A stretch of 64,000 bases of DNA from Bugulina stolonifera (taxonomy: Eukaryota > Bryozoa > Gymnolaemata > Cheilostomatida > Bugulidae). The position numbers were made by a program, and so were the translations under genes. The notes under the pieces were generated by a model. That model saw nothing but the letters and a program-made list of their open reading frames with translations, made no database searches and was not told the origin of the DNA. The stretch is taken from assembly GCA_935421135.1 (NCBI GenBank), contig OW285187.1, positions 31,188,818 to 31,252,817 on the forward strand, written 5' to 3'. Below, piece by piece: positions 13,301-24,500 of this stretch. The stretch's first letter is position 1; each line of letters starts with the position of its first letter.

Positions 13301-16300
13301 ATAAATTCACTGAGATGTTGAGAATGGAACTATTATACAAGCAAGCAATACATGTTTCACAGGACTCAAACCTGATCAAACAGCTTGTCTTCTTGAGTAC
13401 TTTCTGCATACAGATACGCTGTAAGTTATACTCACTCCGACTCACCTGAACTGATTGTTTAATATAGTTTGCTGGTCACTAACACAGGTACTAGGGTCAG
13501 CAGTGGCTAGTGTTAGTATATCATTAATATCTTCCTTTGTAGATAAGGTATGGTCATTACTGCTGAGTCTATTCCTCGGTTCATGACCTGATGGAAAGAG
13601 CTACCACTCATTATTGTTGGCACAACAACAATACATCCAGAACTTAAGGTTATTGTAGAGAGAGTTGAGATAAACGTAGTATGTCCTGGGAACTTTGAGA
13701 GACTTAAAACCAACGATAGAGCAAGGGAAGGTATCTAGCGCCGCCTGAAAGATGTTCTTGTATACCAGGTAAATGGTGCTCAGTCACATTTTTTGCAGTT
13801 AAAGTTGTGTACCCCTTTCTTACTAAATACCACAGTATGAATATACTTTTAAAGCTAAAGTAACAACGGGAGTAGCTTGTAGTTTAGCTATCTGGTTGGA
13901 TAGCGCTGCAGTTCAATGAGAGATCAACAATGAAAGCCTGCCATGTGAAGGTAAAAGCGTCAGCAGGTAATACTGATTATAATAGCTTGACGTACTTATC
14001 AAGGAAGGGGATATGTTTGTTTTTGACTCCAAGTCGAACACATTGTCGGTGATAGTAGATCTAGCCCTGTCTGGAAACTCACTGTTCATTGTACTAACAG
14101 ACCTCAAATAGGTTGATGATTGTGCAAAATCTGTAGAGAGATCAACTAAAACAGTCAGGAACATTTGTATTACATGTACATATACTCACAGATCTAATAA
14201 ACCCCAGCTTAGCCTTTGCTACAATAAAGCATTTTAGACTCACCAATAACTAATATAAATTCTATGCTAGATCTTGGCTAAATATTCACCCAAGTTCATT
14301 CGACTAGGTGTCAGCTTTGAGGTCAAAATCATATGAATACTTGTCACGTCCGTACATGATAAGTTTGATAACAAAAAATGAAAATATGAAATGAATAAAT
14401 GCTATAAACAATATGATTTTCAATGTGCACACCTTGTACATTTGGGTCAGCCTGCTCCAGATCCTGGATCCATTCTGGTTCATCTTCTAACGTTTCAGGG
14501 TAAACAGAAAAACGTCTTGCAGTAGAACGTTTGGTTTCATCTTCCTCATAAGTAAGTTGCCTAAACTTGTAGAGCGTATAGTCACCGGAGAAAATGGAAA
14601 TATTATCATCAGTCAAACACATTAAATACTCGGCATCCATTAAAGCCTGGCCAATAATGATGGCCTGATTGTCATCGTGAGCTTTGTCACAATCCAGGAG
14701 CCATGTGACCAATTCGTTCCCTTGAAAACACTCACTATAAACTTTCAGTCTATGCCTTCGATTCATCAGGTGTATTCCGTCCACTGGATCCAACATCTCA
14801 AAGAATAGAGCTTTCAGTTGCAATGAATTCTAAAATATGTGTCATAAAACAATCCTAAACAGTAACAGGAATACACACAATTACACAGCAATAGCCACTC
14901 GCTCCCTAATGCTCTGTTGCTCTGCAGTTCTAAGAATGCATGAGTTTCAGTCAACAGCAAGCTTGTCAGCAACCATATGCATAATAGATTTCTCTGGCTA
15001 CTACATGTATTCACTGACACATTCGTTACCATTAATATTATATTGACATCACACGCATTCTGTGTAGTGACTGCATTCTTGGTATTCATAGAACAGGCCT
15101 ACAAACTATATAATTATTGTCTTAATATGCAGTCGAACACCCCAAAATGCTAAATCGGTTGCAGCGAGTTGTGAACTGTACAATTTTCCACAAAATCTAT
15201 TTATACTTTCATAACAGCTTGCATGCAATACGAGGAGATAGCACAACCCTGCAGGGGTAAAGCACGTACACCTACATGTAAAACACCCTGATGGTTATCG
15301 TACCATCACAATAACTTTCAAACATTTGATATAACTGAGCATGCTGCCGCAACATTGATCACAATAGACAGCATGATTCCAAAACCTCCTGCCACACAAA
15401 AGTAGCAAATATTCAGTAATAAGTTCTACTATAGCTACACAGCACATGACCTGTACTATTATAACTATGACATAATTATTACTGCAGACAGTAAAACACA
15501 TTGCGTCAGCATTAAGTCTTACACTAAGCAGTAACAGCAAAAATGAAAACATGGTTAGCTTAAAATTGTCCTTAATTTGTCTTGTTTCAATAAATATAAT
15601 TGTTCCACTAAACACCCAGGTTCCGGGATTAAACATCCCACCAGGAAGAAATAATGGCCCTCGTGAAGAAAGTCCAGCCCCATTCATCAGAATAGGTGAT
15701 CTAACGAAGACACGATTCTTCAACATGAAGTTGAGATTAGTAGCTCAGTGGCTAAGAATACACAAGTTCCAAAGCACAGACACGAGATCCGATACCGTTA
15801 CATCTAAAAGTGGACTGCCCAGAAGATATTTCATGGAAAAATTCCCTAAGCCAAGACTTAGAGCATTGAGTAAACAGGTGGAGGAGAAATGTCGAAGCGG
15901 TTTCATTGCATGTGTGGAGGAAATATACGACCTGTACCAAAATACTCCACTAGGAAAGCTTGAGGCAGAATCGAGTGGTTATGCTAATACACTCAACAAC
16001 CGATTCAACGCTGCATCACAGGAAACTCTAAAGAGTATTGAATACGAACCATTTGAAAGTCCGTTGAAAATGTTTCAGTACAGAACTACAGCCAGTTACT
16101 TCATGTGCTACTTTACGTTACAGGGTATTGAATTGCTTAAAAAATTCAATGTTGAAGTATGTAATATAATAGATGCAAAAATCAACTTTCAGGCAAGCAA
16201 CATATCCTACAAATATGTGGACGACTTCAGAGCCTCTGACAGAAGGCCATTTTCCTGCGCTTTTTTCTCATTCTGTCCAGATGTATGCTGTGGAAAGATT

Positions 16301-19300
16301 TCAGGTAACAGTTATTGGTTGTTAATATTAAAGTGGATAGTTTGGGCAGCATTTGGCACAAGGAAACACGAGCAAGAACAAGATTTTTGCAATGGTATTC
16401 ATAAGAGAATGGGGTTGATTAGAAATTTTGATTACTTTTCGCCAATGCAGAATGCAAAAAATGACCTTCGAATTTGATATTACATGTAGACCTATGTAAT
16501 ATTTTGTAAGACGATAGAACTGATGCTACCACCACTATCCTATGGTACTTTTAGGAGCAATCAAGTCCTATCAACAATGCCAGCTGTCAGTGTCAAACCC
16601 ATGTGGGTCCGTAGTGAACGGATATTGTATTCCAGATCAAGAAAGAAATGCAAATTTCTGGTACATGGTGGAAAACCGAATCAACTTTACTTGTGACTGT
16701 CATGCAAGTAAGCCAGGTTTCAGGTAGGATAAATTGGCAGACTGATATTCCTTAGCATTGAACCATCTGAATGAATTTACTCTCTCTTGTATATACATGT
16801 ACTTTTGCAAGAACAAAACATTATAGTGTCGGGAAGCCCGATTATGTGCCTTTCTGATCTGTGAAATAGCCTTACTGAATATCATACGCATAACATTGAT
16901 GTTAATTCGTTATCAAGCTTTTCTGACATGTTTTGTTTTTTAAATAATGTACATGTTTCATCTATCTATGTCTATTAGAGATAAATCTAGCACATACAAT
17001 TTCAATGAAATCCTCATAAGCTACAACTATATACAGAGTATACAGGTGTAAGTTTAAACGTATTACACGTACATCATTTTAAGATGGAGTATGGAGTACC
17101 GACAATGCTTGGATATTGATGAATGTGAGGAACCAGGATATGCCAACTTGTGCTCAAGGAAAAACCAGACGTGTCAAAATACCATCGGTAGCTATTTCTG
17201 CACTTGCAGGTAAAATAACACACAACCAACATGTGACGTTCTAGGGGTCATGTCAATAAAGTTATATATGACGTCATATATGACAGAATGTCATCGCTGA
17301 TAAAAATATTACATGTACTTGAGTTTATGTTGTGGTCAATGGACAAGCTAAATGTGTTCCAAACTGGCACCTTGTCATGGATCATTTTAACTTCTTTGAA
17401 GCAACAGTTTATCAAAATAGTTTCATCAATATTTTGCTACCAATGTTATATAGTACACTGTGGCACCTCTTAGAATACACTCCTTTGATATTGACGATAT
17501 TCCAAGTTTTCATATAAGAGAGCCTGTAGATGAAATAAGACAGTTTAATGCCTGAAAGTTTGACCTATTTTGTTCCTATCAGATGGGGCTTTATAATGAA
17601 CGAGAAGAATGAGTGTGAAAGAGATGTGTCGATTGGATATAATGCCATATTTCCACAGCTCGAAGAACAAAAGACACAAGAAGAGCTGAACGAGAAATTA
17701 AACATCAAAACAGATCGCAGTAAGGGCAAGACTCCATGGTTTCTCAGAGCTATATACAAACTAAACTATTTCTCAGCTCGAATATTTAACAGGAGTATGG
17801 AAATAATGAACTTAATAGGAGTGTAGTAGCTAATGCCTAGATTGAACTATAATAGCTAACATTGACACAACAGAGCTTCATCTTCCGAAAAGCAACTAGT
17901 ATTATATAATGTAAGATCAGTAAGCCTAACTACATGTATACTTGGCACAGCTCACCTTGAGAAAATGTTGACACAGATATAACCAACAAAATAATATAAT
18001 AGTGACAAAAAATAACATAATAAACAAAATAATATAAAACAATGAATATAAAAACATGAGGGGATAATATAGTAAGATTACTGCGTACCTTTACTAGCGA
18101 TTCTCTCTCCTCAGAAGTCATGTCTCCCATTGGCTCTGCAACAGGCGCAATGTCAAACACACCGGCATTATGATTTGACGACATTTCAAAGGAGTCCGAC
18201 GTTGAGAACCTTAAAACAGGATTGTACATATCAATATATAATATCTAATATATGTCATGTGATGTATAGTATATGTCATGTGATATATAATATATGTCAT
18301 GTGATGTATACCACGTCTTTCTAATCCATGAATATTATACTTAGCAAGAGCTTTTTGTAAGATTTTGATTCAATATTGTTTGAATAAAACTTTGGTTTGA
18401 GAAAACATAAGGACAGTTTTCAATTAAAACTTAGCTGAATATATGATAACTATGTATTACTTCCGTGATGGAGAGAAGAGTTTATTAGAAGCGATGGAAC
18501 CACGTATATCGGCAGGAATAGGTGTAGAATTGGAGAGTTGGGCCTTTACATTGTCTCTCAGAGTCCCAAGATCATCATCAGATTCTTTCATGAGATCAGA
18601 TACGACAGCACAACAGTATGTGCAAGCTCTGAGACCACCTACACAGGATATGTACAGTATATCTGGAGTACCAGAAAGTTATGCACCATGATGAGAAGGT
18701 TTAGCCTGTATTGACAGGGCAGACTTATGAAAGGGCGGGGAGGGGGGGGGGAATGTCACTCTCGCAACTGTTACTTCAGAGATTTGGCTTCATCAAAGAA
18801 TAAATAGATTGCAGCAGAAGTGCTGATAAGTCAAGTCATTTCAGGAATTACTAGAGGTAACAGAGCTGATTTATCTCACCATATAAACAGGACCAAGATA
18901 AGGCAAGGAGAATAGTACCTATTCATCCAATTGATGACTCTGCAAAAATGAGATTTTGAAGTGCTGCACATACTGTAGGTCACAACCCAAAAACTGCTTT
19001 TCTGTGGGCATTATAGTTCCATACACGCAGAACCTATCTGTATATCACACCTTGATAAAGACCCCCAACCAATAACCATAACACTAGAATACATGTACCA
19101 ACTACTAACGGCAATGGCAGGTAATTATAGGTCCCAAACTTTATAAACATACACTTTGCAAATTATGATAAATACAACAATCACTACGTCAGTTAGTATT
19201 CTTACGCACAGTCAATATAAGCAATTGTACATGCACAATGTACGTCATATTGCAGATTGCTACAAACCCTCGAATCCAATGACTCTTCCAGGAACCTCCT

Positions 19301-21528
19301 GGTTACAGCAACTGCTACAGAAAATCTGACCACATATCCTGCAATGATGTCTTCGAAGGAATGTGGTGAATTGACTTCCACAGTCATAACACTCTTTACA
19401 ACTGCTGTCAGGCATCCATGATTGCCTAAAATCACTGTCCTTATATGGCCTGAGACCCTACAAACAATGTGATAAGAACTAAGAACACTATTAGGAATCT
19501 TTGCTTTAATTCCTAAAGTGAATTGCTGAAATTTTAAATATGAACAAGGAGCCAAATTGCCTCTAATTCACCAATTATAAACTATTATGCAATTCAATAG
19601 GATTCCACTGGTACCAGTTGTTAACACAGTAGATAGAGTGATTAAGCTGAGAGCACTATGAATACAATTCACCACAGTGTTGGATCCTTACACCACTAAG
19701 AGATGACTTCTTGTCTAGTATGTTCATAAGACGTCCTAAGACGTTGGTGAATGTTCTCAGCTCATTTCTGACAACCTTTTTCCTGGTTCCCTGCGCTGAA
19801 CTGGCATCTGTAGTGTTGAAGTTTTGCTCTCGGAACAAAGACGGGCTTTCTACGAACATTAATATCCAGAGTCAGAGAAATTTCCCATGAACTTAGCTAC
19901 ATGTATTGCCTACTAGATTATACATGTAGGTACTAATAACCAAAACAGTATTAGTTATTTTGAGATACTAGAGCTCTGATTTGTATATAGATAGAGAGTA
20001 CTAGAAATATTACATAACAAGTGACACTTGAACTGCAGGAGTGCTAGACATTTACAGATAACATAGACAGGACTATGTAATCAGTTATGTAAAGCTAACC
20101 ATATGATATACTGGATACACATGCATATACTTTGGGCACTGCTATTACATCAGATGAGGCTAAATACATTAGGGAAATTTAGTAAAACAATAACATTGCT
20201 TCTTGTATAATAGTGCTCCCATAGACATAAACTAGTAGTGGACTGTCACAGCAAAGCTCTAATCATAACAAACCCTTTTTTTCATTGTACTGGTACTCCC
20301 AGGTATACTGCCCAATGATAATAGTGAAGAATGGAGATAGAGGGTATATATTATCATGTTACATGCTATGTTTTAGTCCATAACTCTTTTTAAAGTTATA
20401 AAATTTGATACAAAATTCCCCTTTATAAAAGAAAGCAATAATTACACGCTCTAGATGCATTTGGAGTGTTACATCAGTGTTTATCTACATGTATATGAAG
20501 ATCATTATTGCTACCATGATTATGAAACCGAAAAAATGCTTTGCTCACAGAATACTACAGAAAAGAACCATTGTTTCAGTTAGTATAATACCTAGTGGAA
20601 GTTTAACCATGGAGCAACCAAAATACATGTACATGCAGAGTTAGTATAAATAATTATGTCTAGGCCCTAGGGCATAATATTATATAGTGGCGCCTTACCT
20701 CTTCCAGGTGTTTTTATTGACACTCTGTTCCGTACAGCAGGAGAATATGCAACGGGAGGGTTATTGGGGCTCACGCCTTTATCCAATGAGAAAGAAGAAG
20801 CAGAAGTGGAATGGGTATCAGGTAGAGAAAATATGGTGGGTGAGAAAACTGGTAGTAAGCAGTCACATAACAAGCTACTCAAGTAATTGAAGGCTACTAT
20901 AACAAAATAAGTATATAAATAATTTAATGTATAAAATATAAACATGATAAAATCAACAGTTTAAGATGCTGCAGTTGATCCAACAATATAATACATGTAT
21001 AATATGCATCATGCTTTAAAGTAAAAGGAAACAGAAAGCGAAATAATTATCATGCAGATGGGAATGGATATGAAAGGGAGGGCATGTCAACCAGGATGAA
21101 TACGACTCCTCAACAACTATCATATACATTTTACATATACATGTACATTGTACATGCATATACAGTGGAACTTGCTTAATTCAGCCTCGGATAATTCAAA
21201 AACTTGGTTTGGTCAAACTAAGCCTTGGTCCCTGCTTAGCACTATATAATGACTTCAATTAAGAGAAGTGATCTTACAATTCAAACTCATGCCTAATTCA
21301 AACCATTTATGGTCCCTTGGAATTTGAATTAAGCAAGTTTCACCGTATATAAAATTGAATATACGTATAAAGGCAACTCGAATTGCTCCATATAATTACA
21401 ATGAACTAGTAAGATAAATCAAACCTACCTGTAACTCGTCCAAGTAGCCGAGAAAAAAACGATTGAGAAGATTTAGCATCAGTTGATGGTGGAGCAAACT
21501 GTGTCAGCCTGTGGGTATCTTCCTCCAT
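332..21528 (-). CDS. PIKFYVE: PIKfyve, 1-phosphatidylinositol 3-phosphate 5-kinase (3' part beyond left edge)
   Basis: Lipid kinase that makes PI(3,5)P2 from PI3P on endosomal membranes. I joined 39 exons on the minus strand, with about 1,854 codons kept open in one frame, and the domain order is that of animal PIKfyve: FYVE finger, DEP, CCT/TCP-1-like, Cys-rich block, low-complexity linker, start of the PIP-kinase domain. The start ATG (21528) follows AAA and opens MEEDTHRLTQF. The vertebrate protein is about 2,100 residues, so roughly the last 250, including the catalytic core, lie left of base 332. Intron 6 (14830-18088) contains another gene on the opposite strand. Introns also hold two MITE copies and several minisatellites. 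Exon coordinates are given in the five block entries that follow. Identity is very secure; a few splice choices (for example the acceptor at 10026 or 10032) remain open. Confidence 0.95.
624..949. repeat. 22-bp minisatellite in the PIKfyve intron 38
   Basis: About 15 copies of a 22-bp unit built around ACTGCTACAGATATCATATA, with point variants (GATATC/GACATC/GCTATC; CCACTG/CCAGTG/CGACTG/CTAGTG). It fills most of the intron between exons 38 and 39 and starts nine bases from the exon 38 donor (958). An 80-codon open frame here is only a product of the repeat. Confidence 0.95.
2264..6365 (-). CDS. PIKFYVE: PIKfyve exons 25-36: helical and low-complexity linker
   Basis: Exons: 6254-6365, 5943-6112, 5668-5736, 5276-5448, 5012-5110, 4742-4891, 4117-4599, 3869-3938, 3632-3727, 3309-3368, 2987-3033, 2264-2371. 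The first two exons are alpha-helical and charged (WFTDEIDRVQSTLLEERAGA). Exon 27 is short and was placed because its acceptor (TTTCAG before 5736) restores the frame and gives LELRKLEEL. Exons 28-31 are Ser/Pro-rich with little conservation. Exon 33 contains VPIIIYDEEPSSIIAYSL, the pre-kinase motif of the family (human form VPIAVCEKEPSSIIAFAL). Exons 34-36 are short and the least certain. Confidence 0.85.
2764..2780. repeat. poly(C) tract
   Basis: A run of about 17 cytosines inside the intron between PIKfyve exons 35 and 36. On the transcribed RNA it is a G-run. A shorter G-rich tract (about 18732-18750) lies in intron 4. Confidence 0.9.
6668..10291 (-). CDS. PIKFYVE: PIKfyve exons 16-24: linker and conserved Cys-rich region
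   Basis: Exons: 10199-10291, 9856-10026 (or 10032), 9232-9404, 8847-8960, 8414-8508, 8093-8164, 7577-7778, 7000-7175, 6668-6778. The strongly conserved stretch starts at VDCLDINNHQSISVLFSS and continues through FYSKNDLTLGQFLERYCF, YRCPRVECEVPMIEHIRRF and RWCKRCKKV, with paired cysteines as in other PIKfyve proteins. The NSTQTV-containing insert in exon 22 is longer than the human loop. The last exon of this block (LREVLFPPAQVFMQHK) matches the start of the helical region. A possible duplicated 3' splice site lies just upstream of 8508. Confidence 0.92.
8508..8575 (-). repeat. Short duplication that copies a 3' splice site
   Basis: Two related segments of about 35 bp, ATCAACCTATCAA-like followed by GTATG and ACAATGTTATGAT. 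On the minus strand the inner copy supplies the acceptor of PIKfyve exon 20 (TTGATAG before GTTGAC); the outer copy repeats TTGATAG before GTTGATC. Use of the outer site would add an in-frame TAA, so it is probably silent. Confidence 0.6.
9033..9120. repeat. Imperfect tandem repeat, about 44 bp, two copies
   Basis: GATGAACTGGTACCAATGTG and a close second copy (AATGAACTGGTACCAATGTA), each followed by TACACATTA, with a third partial GATGAACTGGT. It lies within the PIKfyve intron between exons 18 and 19. Confidence 0.7.
10502..14130 (-). CDS. PIKFYVE: PIKfyve exons 8-15: CCT/TCP-1-like domain
   Basis: Exons: 13996-14130, 13446-13587, 12796-12976, 12246-12425, 11600-11740, 11295-11421, 10767-10861, 10502-10652. 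From about residue 525 to 815 the protein matches the chaperonin-like domain that in other animals binds the VAC14/FIG4 scaffold. Landmarks are VKPDVCLNKDQMDIAPYVHI, VVHNKMKTSIRSPLIMLL, LLLDAGVTVVINVKS, ARMTMADLIPSLDSLI, FSGCPANLGCTVLLRG and CYHAKLEISYLIDQ. Phases close at each junction. Exon 8 and the start of exon 9 are a Ser/Thr-rich linker. The intron between exons 13 and 14 contains a MITE (10888-11077). Confidence 0.93.
10888..11077. mobile_element. MITE copy A, pogo/Tigger-like inverted repeats, TA-flanked
   Basis: A 190-bp element that begins CAGTAAAACTTGCTTAATTC and ends in the inverted form (GGATTAAGCAAGCTCCACTG), with TA on each side. A second copy with the same ends is at 21163-21345. 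Short length, TA target and CAGTRRAACT-type ends fit non-autonomous Tc1/mariner-pogo elements. It has no coding capacity. It lies in the PIKfyve intron between exons 13 and 14; a 65-codon open frame here (10970-11167) is not a gene. Confidence 0.8.
11440..11575. repeat. Degenerate ACTCTAT / CAGTAT repeats
   Basis: Four to five loose copies of a 28-30 bp unit containing CAGTAT and ATACTCTAT, in the PIKfyve intron between exons 12 and 13. Confidence 0.5.
14433..14829 (-). CDS. PIKFYVE: PIKfyve exon 7: DEP domain
   Basis: A single 397-base exon that follows exon 6 in phase 0 and ends in phase 1. It encodes a DEP domain at about residues 303-395: LQLKALFFEMLDP, then HRLKVYSECFQGNELVTWLL and GQALMDAEYLMCL, matching the helix and wing layout of PIKfyve DEP domains. 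DEP modules in this family sit next to the FYVE finger and are thought to help membrane placement. The exon is followed by an acidic tail (EDEPEWIQDLEQ) of the same kind as in the human protein. Intron 6 upstream of it is the longest of the gene and hosts the nested EGF gene. Confidence 0.93.
15551..17826 (+). CDS. Secreted protein with EGF-like modules, nested in PIKfyve intron 6
   Basis: Four exons on the plus strand: 15551-16304, 16555-16723, 17084-17209, 17583-17826 (stop TAG). Phases close (1, 2, 2) to give 430 residues. The N-terminus (LKLSLICLVSINIIVPLN) looks like a signal peptide. Residues 25-250 are a domain I do not recognise, ending with a cysteine group (SFCPDVCCGK). Exon 2 has CDCHASKPGFR, the tail of an EGF-like or related disulfide module. 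Exon 3 is a clear calcium-binding EGF domain: LDIDECEEPG, then six cysteines in total, with the consensus Asp/Asn site and NTIGSYFCTC. Exon 4 begins another EGF-like tail (WGFIMNEKNEC) and finishes with a charged helix. No transmembrane segment follows, so secretion is inferred. The whole gene lies within one intron of PIKfyve on the opposite strand. Product family unknown. Confidence 0.75.
18089..21528 (-). CDS. PIKFYVE: PIKfyve exons 1-6: N-terminus and FYVE zinc finger
   Basis: Exons (high to low): 21429-21528, 20699-20848, 19692-19849, 19268-19457, 18461-18638, 18089-18209; 897 coding bases ending in phase 0. The FYVE finger spans about residues 150-215 and crosses the intron between exons 4 and 5. 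It begins at WMPDSSCKECYDC, carries the PI3P-binding RRHHCR signature followed by ICGQIFCSSCC, and closes with RACTYCC, so all eight zinc-binding cysteines expected of the family are visible. The stretch before it is Ser/Thr/Pro-rich with no recognisable fold. Intron 1 (20849-21428) holds a MITE copy, and intron 5 holds a short 21-bp tandem repeat. Confidence 0.93.
18249..18311. repeat. 21-bp tandem repeat, three copies
   Basis: Three copies of TATATGTCATGTGATGTATAG with few changes, in PIKfyve intron 5. Confidence 0.85.
21163..21345. mobile_element. MITE copy B, same family as the 10.9-kb copy
   Basis: A 183-bp element flanked by TA, starting CAGTGGAACTTGCTTAATTC and ending GAATTAAGCAAGTTTCACCG. 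Internal stretches such as CCAAGG/CCTTGG, AATTCAAAC and a GTGCT-like core (AGCAC on this strand) recur in the 10888-11077 copy, in the opposite relative orientation. It lies in PIKfyve intron 1. Confidence 0.8.
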
Positions 21529-24500
21529 TTTATATGAGAAATGATGATTGTAGCTTATCCCAATAACAAGACAATTACAATTATGGAGTCTTGCTTAGTG
21601 CCGTTCACTGTCATTTTAGATGAATCTGTCAGTACAAGAATTTCAAGAATAATTAAAGATCATGAACACAGATTGCAAAATTTTGCAATAGTATAGATTT
21701 TCATAGTTAAATATTTAGCAGTTTTGTTTGAGCTTCAAGTGGTTTCCAGACAATTTGCAGTGATTCCGATCCTCACAGCCACAAGCAGCAAGAATTCCCA
21801 TATCAGGGCTAATCGACATGAAGTGATCAGAATGAGAAATTAGCAGCACTTTCTTTACTCACTGCTGAAGGAAAAGAAATGAGATAACTTGGTGTTTTTA
21901 TATGATATTTGTGGGCATAAGAATTTCAAAGGAGACTACGGTTAAAATAGGCTAGCTTAGAATCAAACCAGAAATCCTGGATAGAATCTAGACAGCACAA
22001 ACTGTTTAGCCTATATACTGTTCATCCATTATGTTATAAAAAGCGAACTAAGTCTTACGGATTCCTTATGCGATTATATCTTTCAAGATATACCTACATG
22101 TATTGCTTTAGTCAAGTGCAAGGACAATCAAGTTCACATTGATAATCGCATTGGGGTTGAATATCATCATGGCAGTGATCAGGCTGCTGTGGCAGAACCA
22201 AGCAAAACAAAAAACCGAGAAGACCTAAGGACCAAGTGAGGGACTGTATACTTGTGTAGTGAATGTATTGATGTTATATATTTTACTGTATTTCTTATGG
22301 TTTTATGTTGTCGTAAGACTTTTTATACTAGTAGTCATGTATTGGGCACTTTATGGTGGACTGCTTGGTCGGCATCTCTGCCAGAGTAGGAGGCTAATTT
22401 TACTATAGTCTATTTTTCTGTTTAGGCAGTCTGATTTCAGTTTTTAATCAAGTACCGCCTATCAGTTATAAGCTGCCATACCAGACAGAGAGCTTAGGAT
22501 TGTCTGGTAGGCTCTCAGTATTGCACCAAATTTCTCTGCTTTCTATATAAAATTTGACTAGCTATTGGAGCAATTGAGCGGGGATTGAGCTGAAATTTCG
22601 TCCGACACCAGCCTATTGCTGGTTAGAACCAATAACTTGGAGCATCCCATACAATGGGACATTGATGATAACAGGTTGGACCTGACTCTTTGATGTTGGT
22701 CCTGTCCATCTAATAAAGCATATTAACATATATTACACTAGCAGATTTGTCAACCATAATAATGGAGGTTGGTCCTAACATAGAAATATTGGCATCCATA
22801 CCTAGTGCATACATGGCGGCCTAGCAGTCATATATACTACAGCACCTATGATGCACAGTTGTGCCCTGCTGTCTAACTGATCATTACAATATTAGCAACA
22901 TTTATAATAGCAATAAAATGTTGAGATTAGAATATTTTTTGAAACCCATTTACCTCGTTTACCTCTTCTTCTTTAGCACGTACTAAGCGGCACGCCTCAA
23001 CAAATTTCATTCCTTAGCTAGTATGTTATTCAGAGTAGCCACATTGTAACTATTTTGCGTAGTGTCATGTCATGGTCATCACTGTGACCTGAGTTTCGGT
23101 TTAAGTTCACGGGCTATCTTAATTATAAATTATATAATAAATAAAAGTTATATTCATTATTCTTATTGATATGATACTAAATTAAAATTACCAATCATAG
23201 CCATAAAATAAGTTTTCATAAAATATCAATATGACTATAACAAGCATGCATTGTAATGTAACAGCCTAAAAATTGTAAATTTGACAATTATTATTATATA
23301 TTATTTTTAGAAAAGTACATAATTATAATTAGGCCTACTTGTTTTTGGATTTTTACAGTCAACCGAAACCTCGATGGTTATTATTCTAATGGTCTCTATG
23401 ATATAGATGAGTAGGCCTAGAGAAGAGTGATTACTACTTTCTTTCTAATCTAAATCTAATGAGTTAAAAGTGAGTTGCGAGCTTCTTTTTATTTTCAATT
23501 ATTATATAATTCTTGACGATTACGTATAATTATTATACGTAATCGTAATAATCGTAATTATACGTAATCGTAATAATATTAACGTAACTTTCATAGTATA
23601 TGCTAATACTATACTTGGCTACTGATTTTGTGGTTATGCTGAATGCTCATAATCACAATAACAATCTCACAACCCACAAGATAAGCCTAAGGATCTGAAA
23701 AGATTTATTACATTACATACACATTAATTAATATTAAAGCAAAACTCCAGTGCAAGTATAAAGTGATGGTACTAAATGTGGAGTCTCTCAAAACAGTGGT
23801 TCTGGCTGAATGCAAAATTATACATAAAGGTAACGTACATTAATTAGAATTATCAGACGCCGAACCAGTACATCGTATGCAGATTGAGTAATAATTATTT
23901 TATATTTATATTATAATTATTATTTGGCTAGTAAAAATAATGTAGGAAGTTTAGCTCAGTATTGTCACCCGCATTTTCACACGAACGGAAAACTGTGAAG
24001 AAATTATACGAGACTGTGATTGATAGATAGAACTTGGCTAACAAGAGAAGAAAATTCTTAGAAAATTGAAAGCACAGTCTGAAACCATTACTTGCAACTT
24101 AGTGTCCAGATTTTGTCAGGACACCCCCTGGTTTTTGCACTTGTGCTGTCTCCACTAATTTTCTAGCTGTCCTGATTTTTTACTTATGATGGTGAAAATA
24201 TAACCGAACTTCAGAAAACACAAGATAGAATCTAAAACAAGCATTTTACATTGAAGAAAATATTTTAAAAGCCACTAACAACACTAAAATTTGATACTTT
24301 TAACCTTTGAGAGATAATTTTTTATATTTTTATCCCTGCAATATAACCCAAACTATGTCCAGGGGTTCTGGTACTTGTTCAGAGATTTTGAGCAGACTAG
24401 ACCAGATTTGTTCTGAATTTTTACTCTTGATGTCTGAAAGGCTGGAACCATGCAGTAGGCTTTCCAGTGTAATTGATGTGCATACTTGCCATGAGTGTCC

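Noticed and set aside
16305..16477. Read-through of the first exon of the nested EGF gene to the stop at 16477
   Set aside because: A good GTAACA donor at 16305 and a phase-matched acceptor at 16555 extend the protein into cysteine-rich EGF sequence, so the read-through tail is intron.
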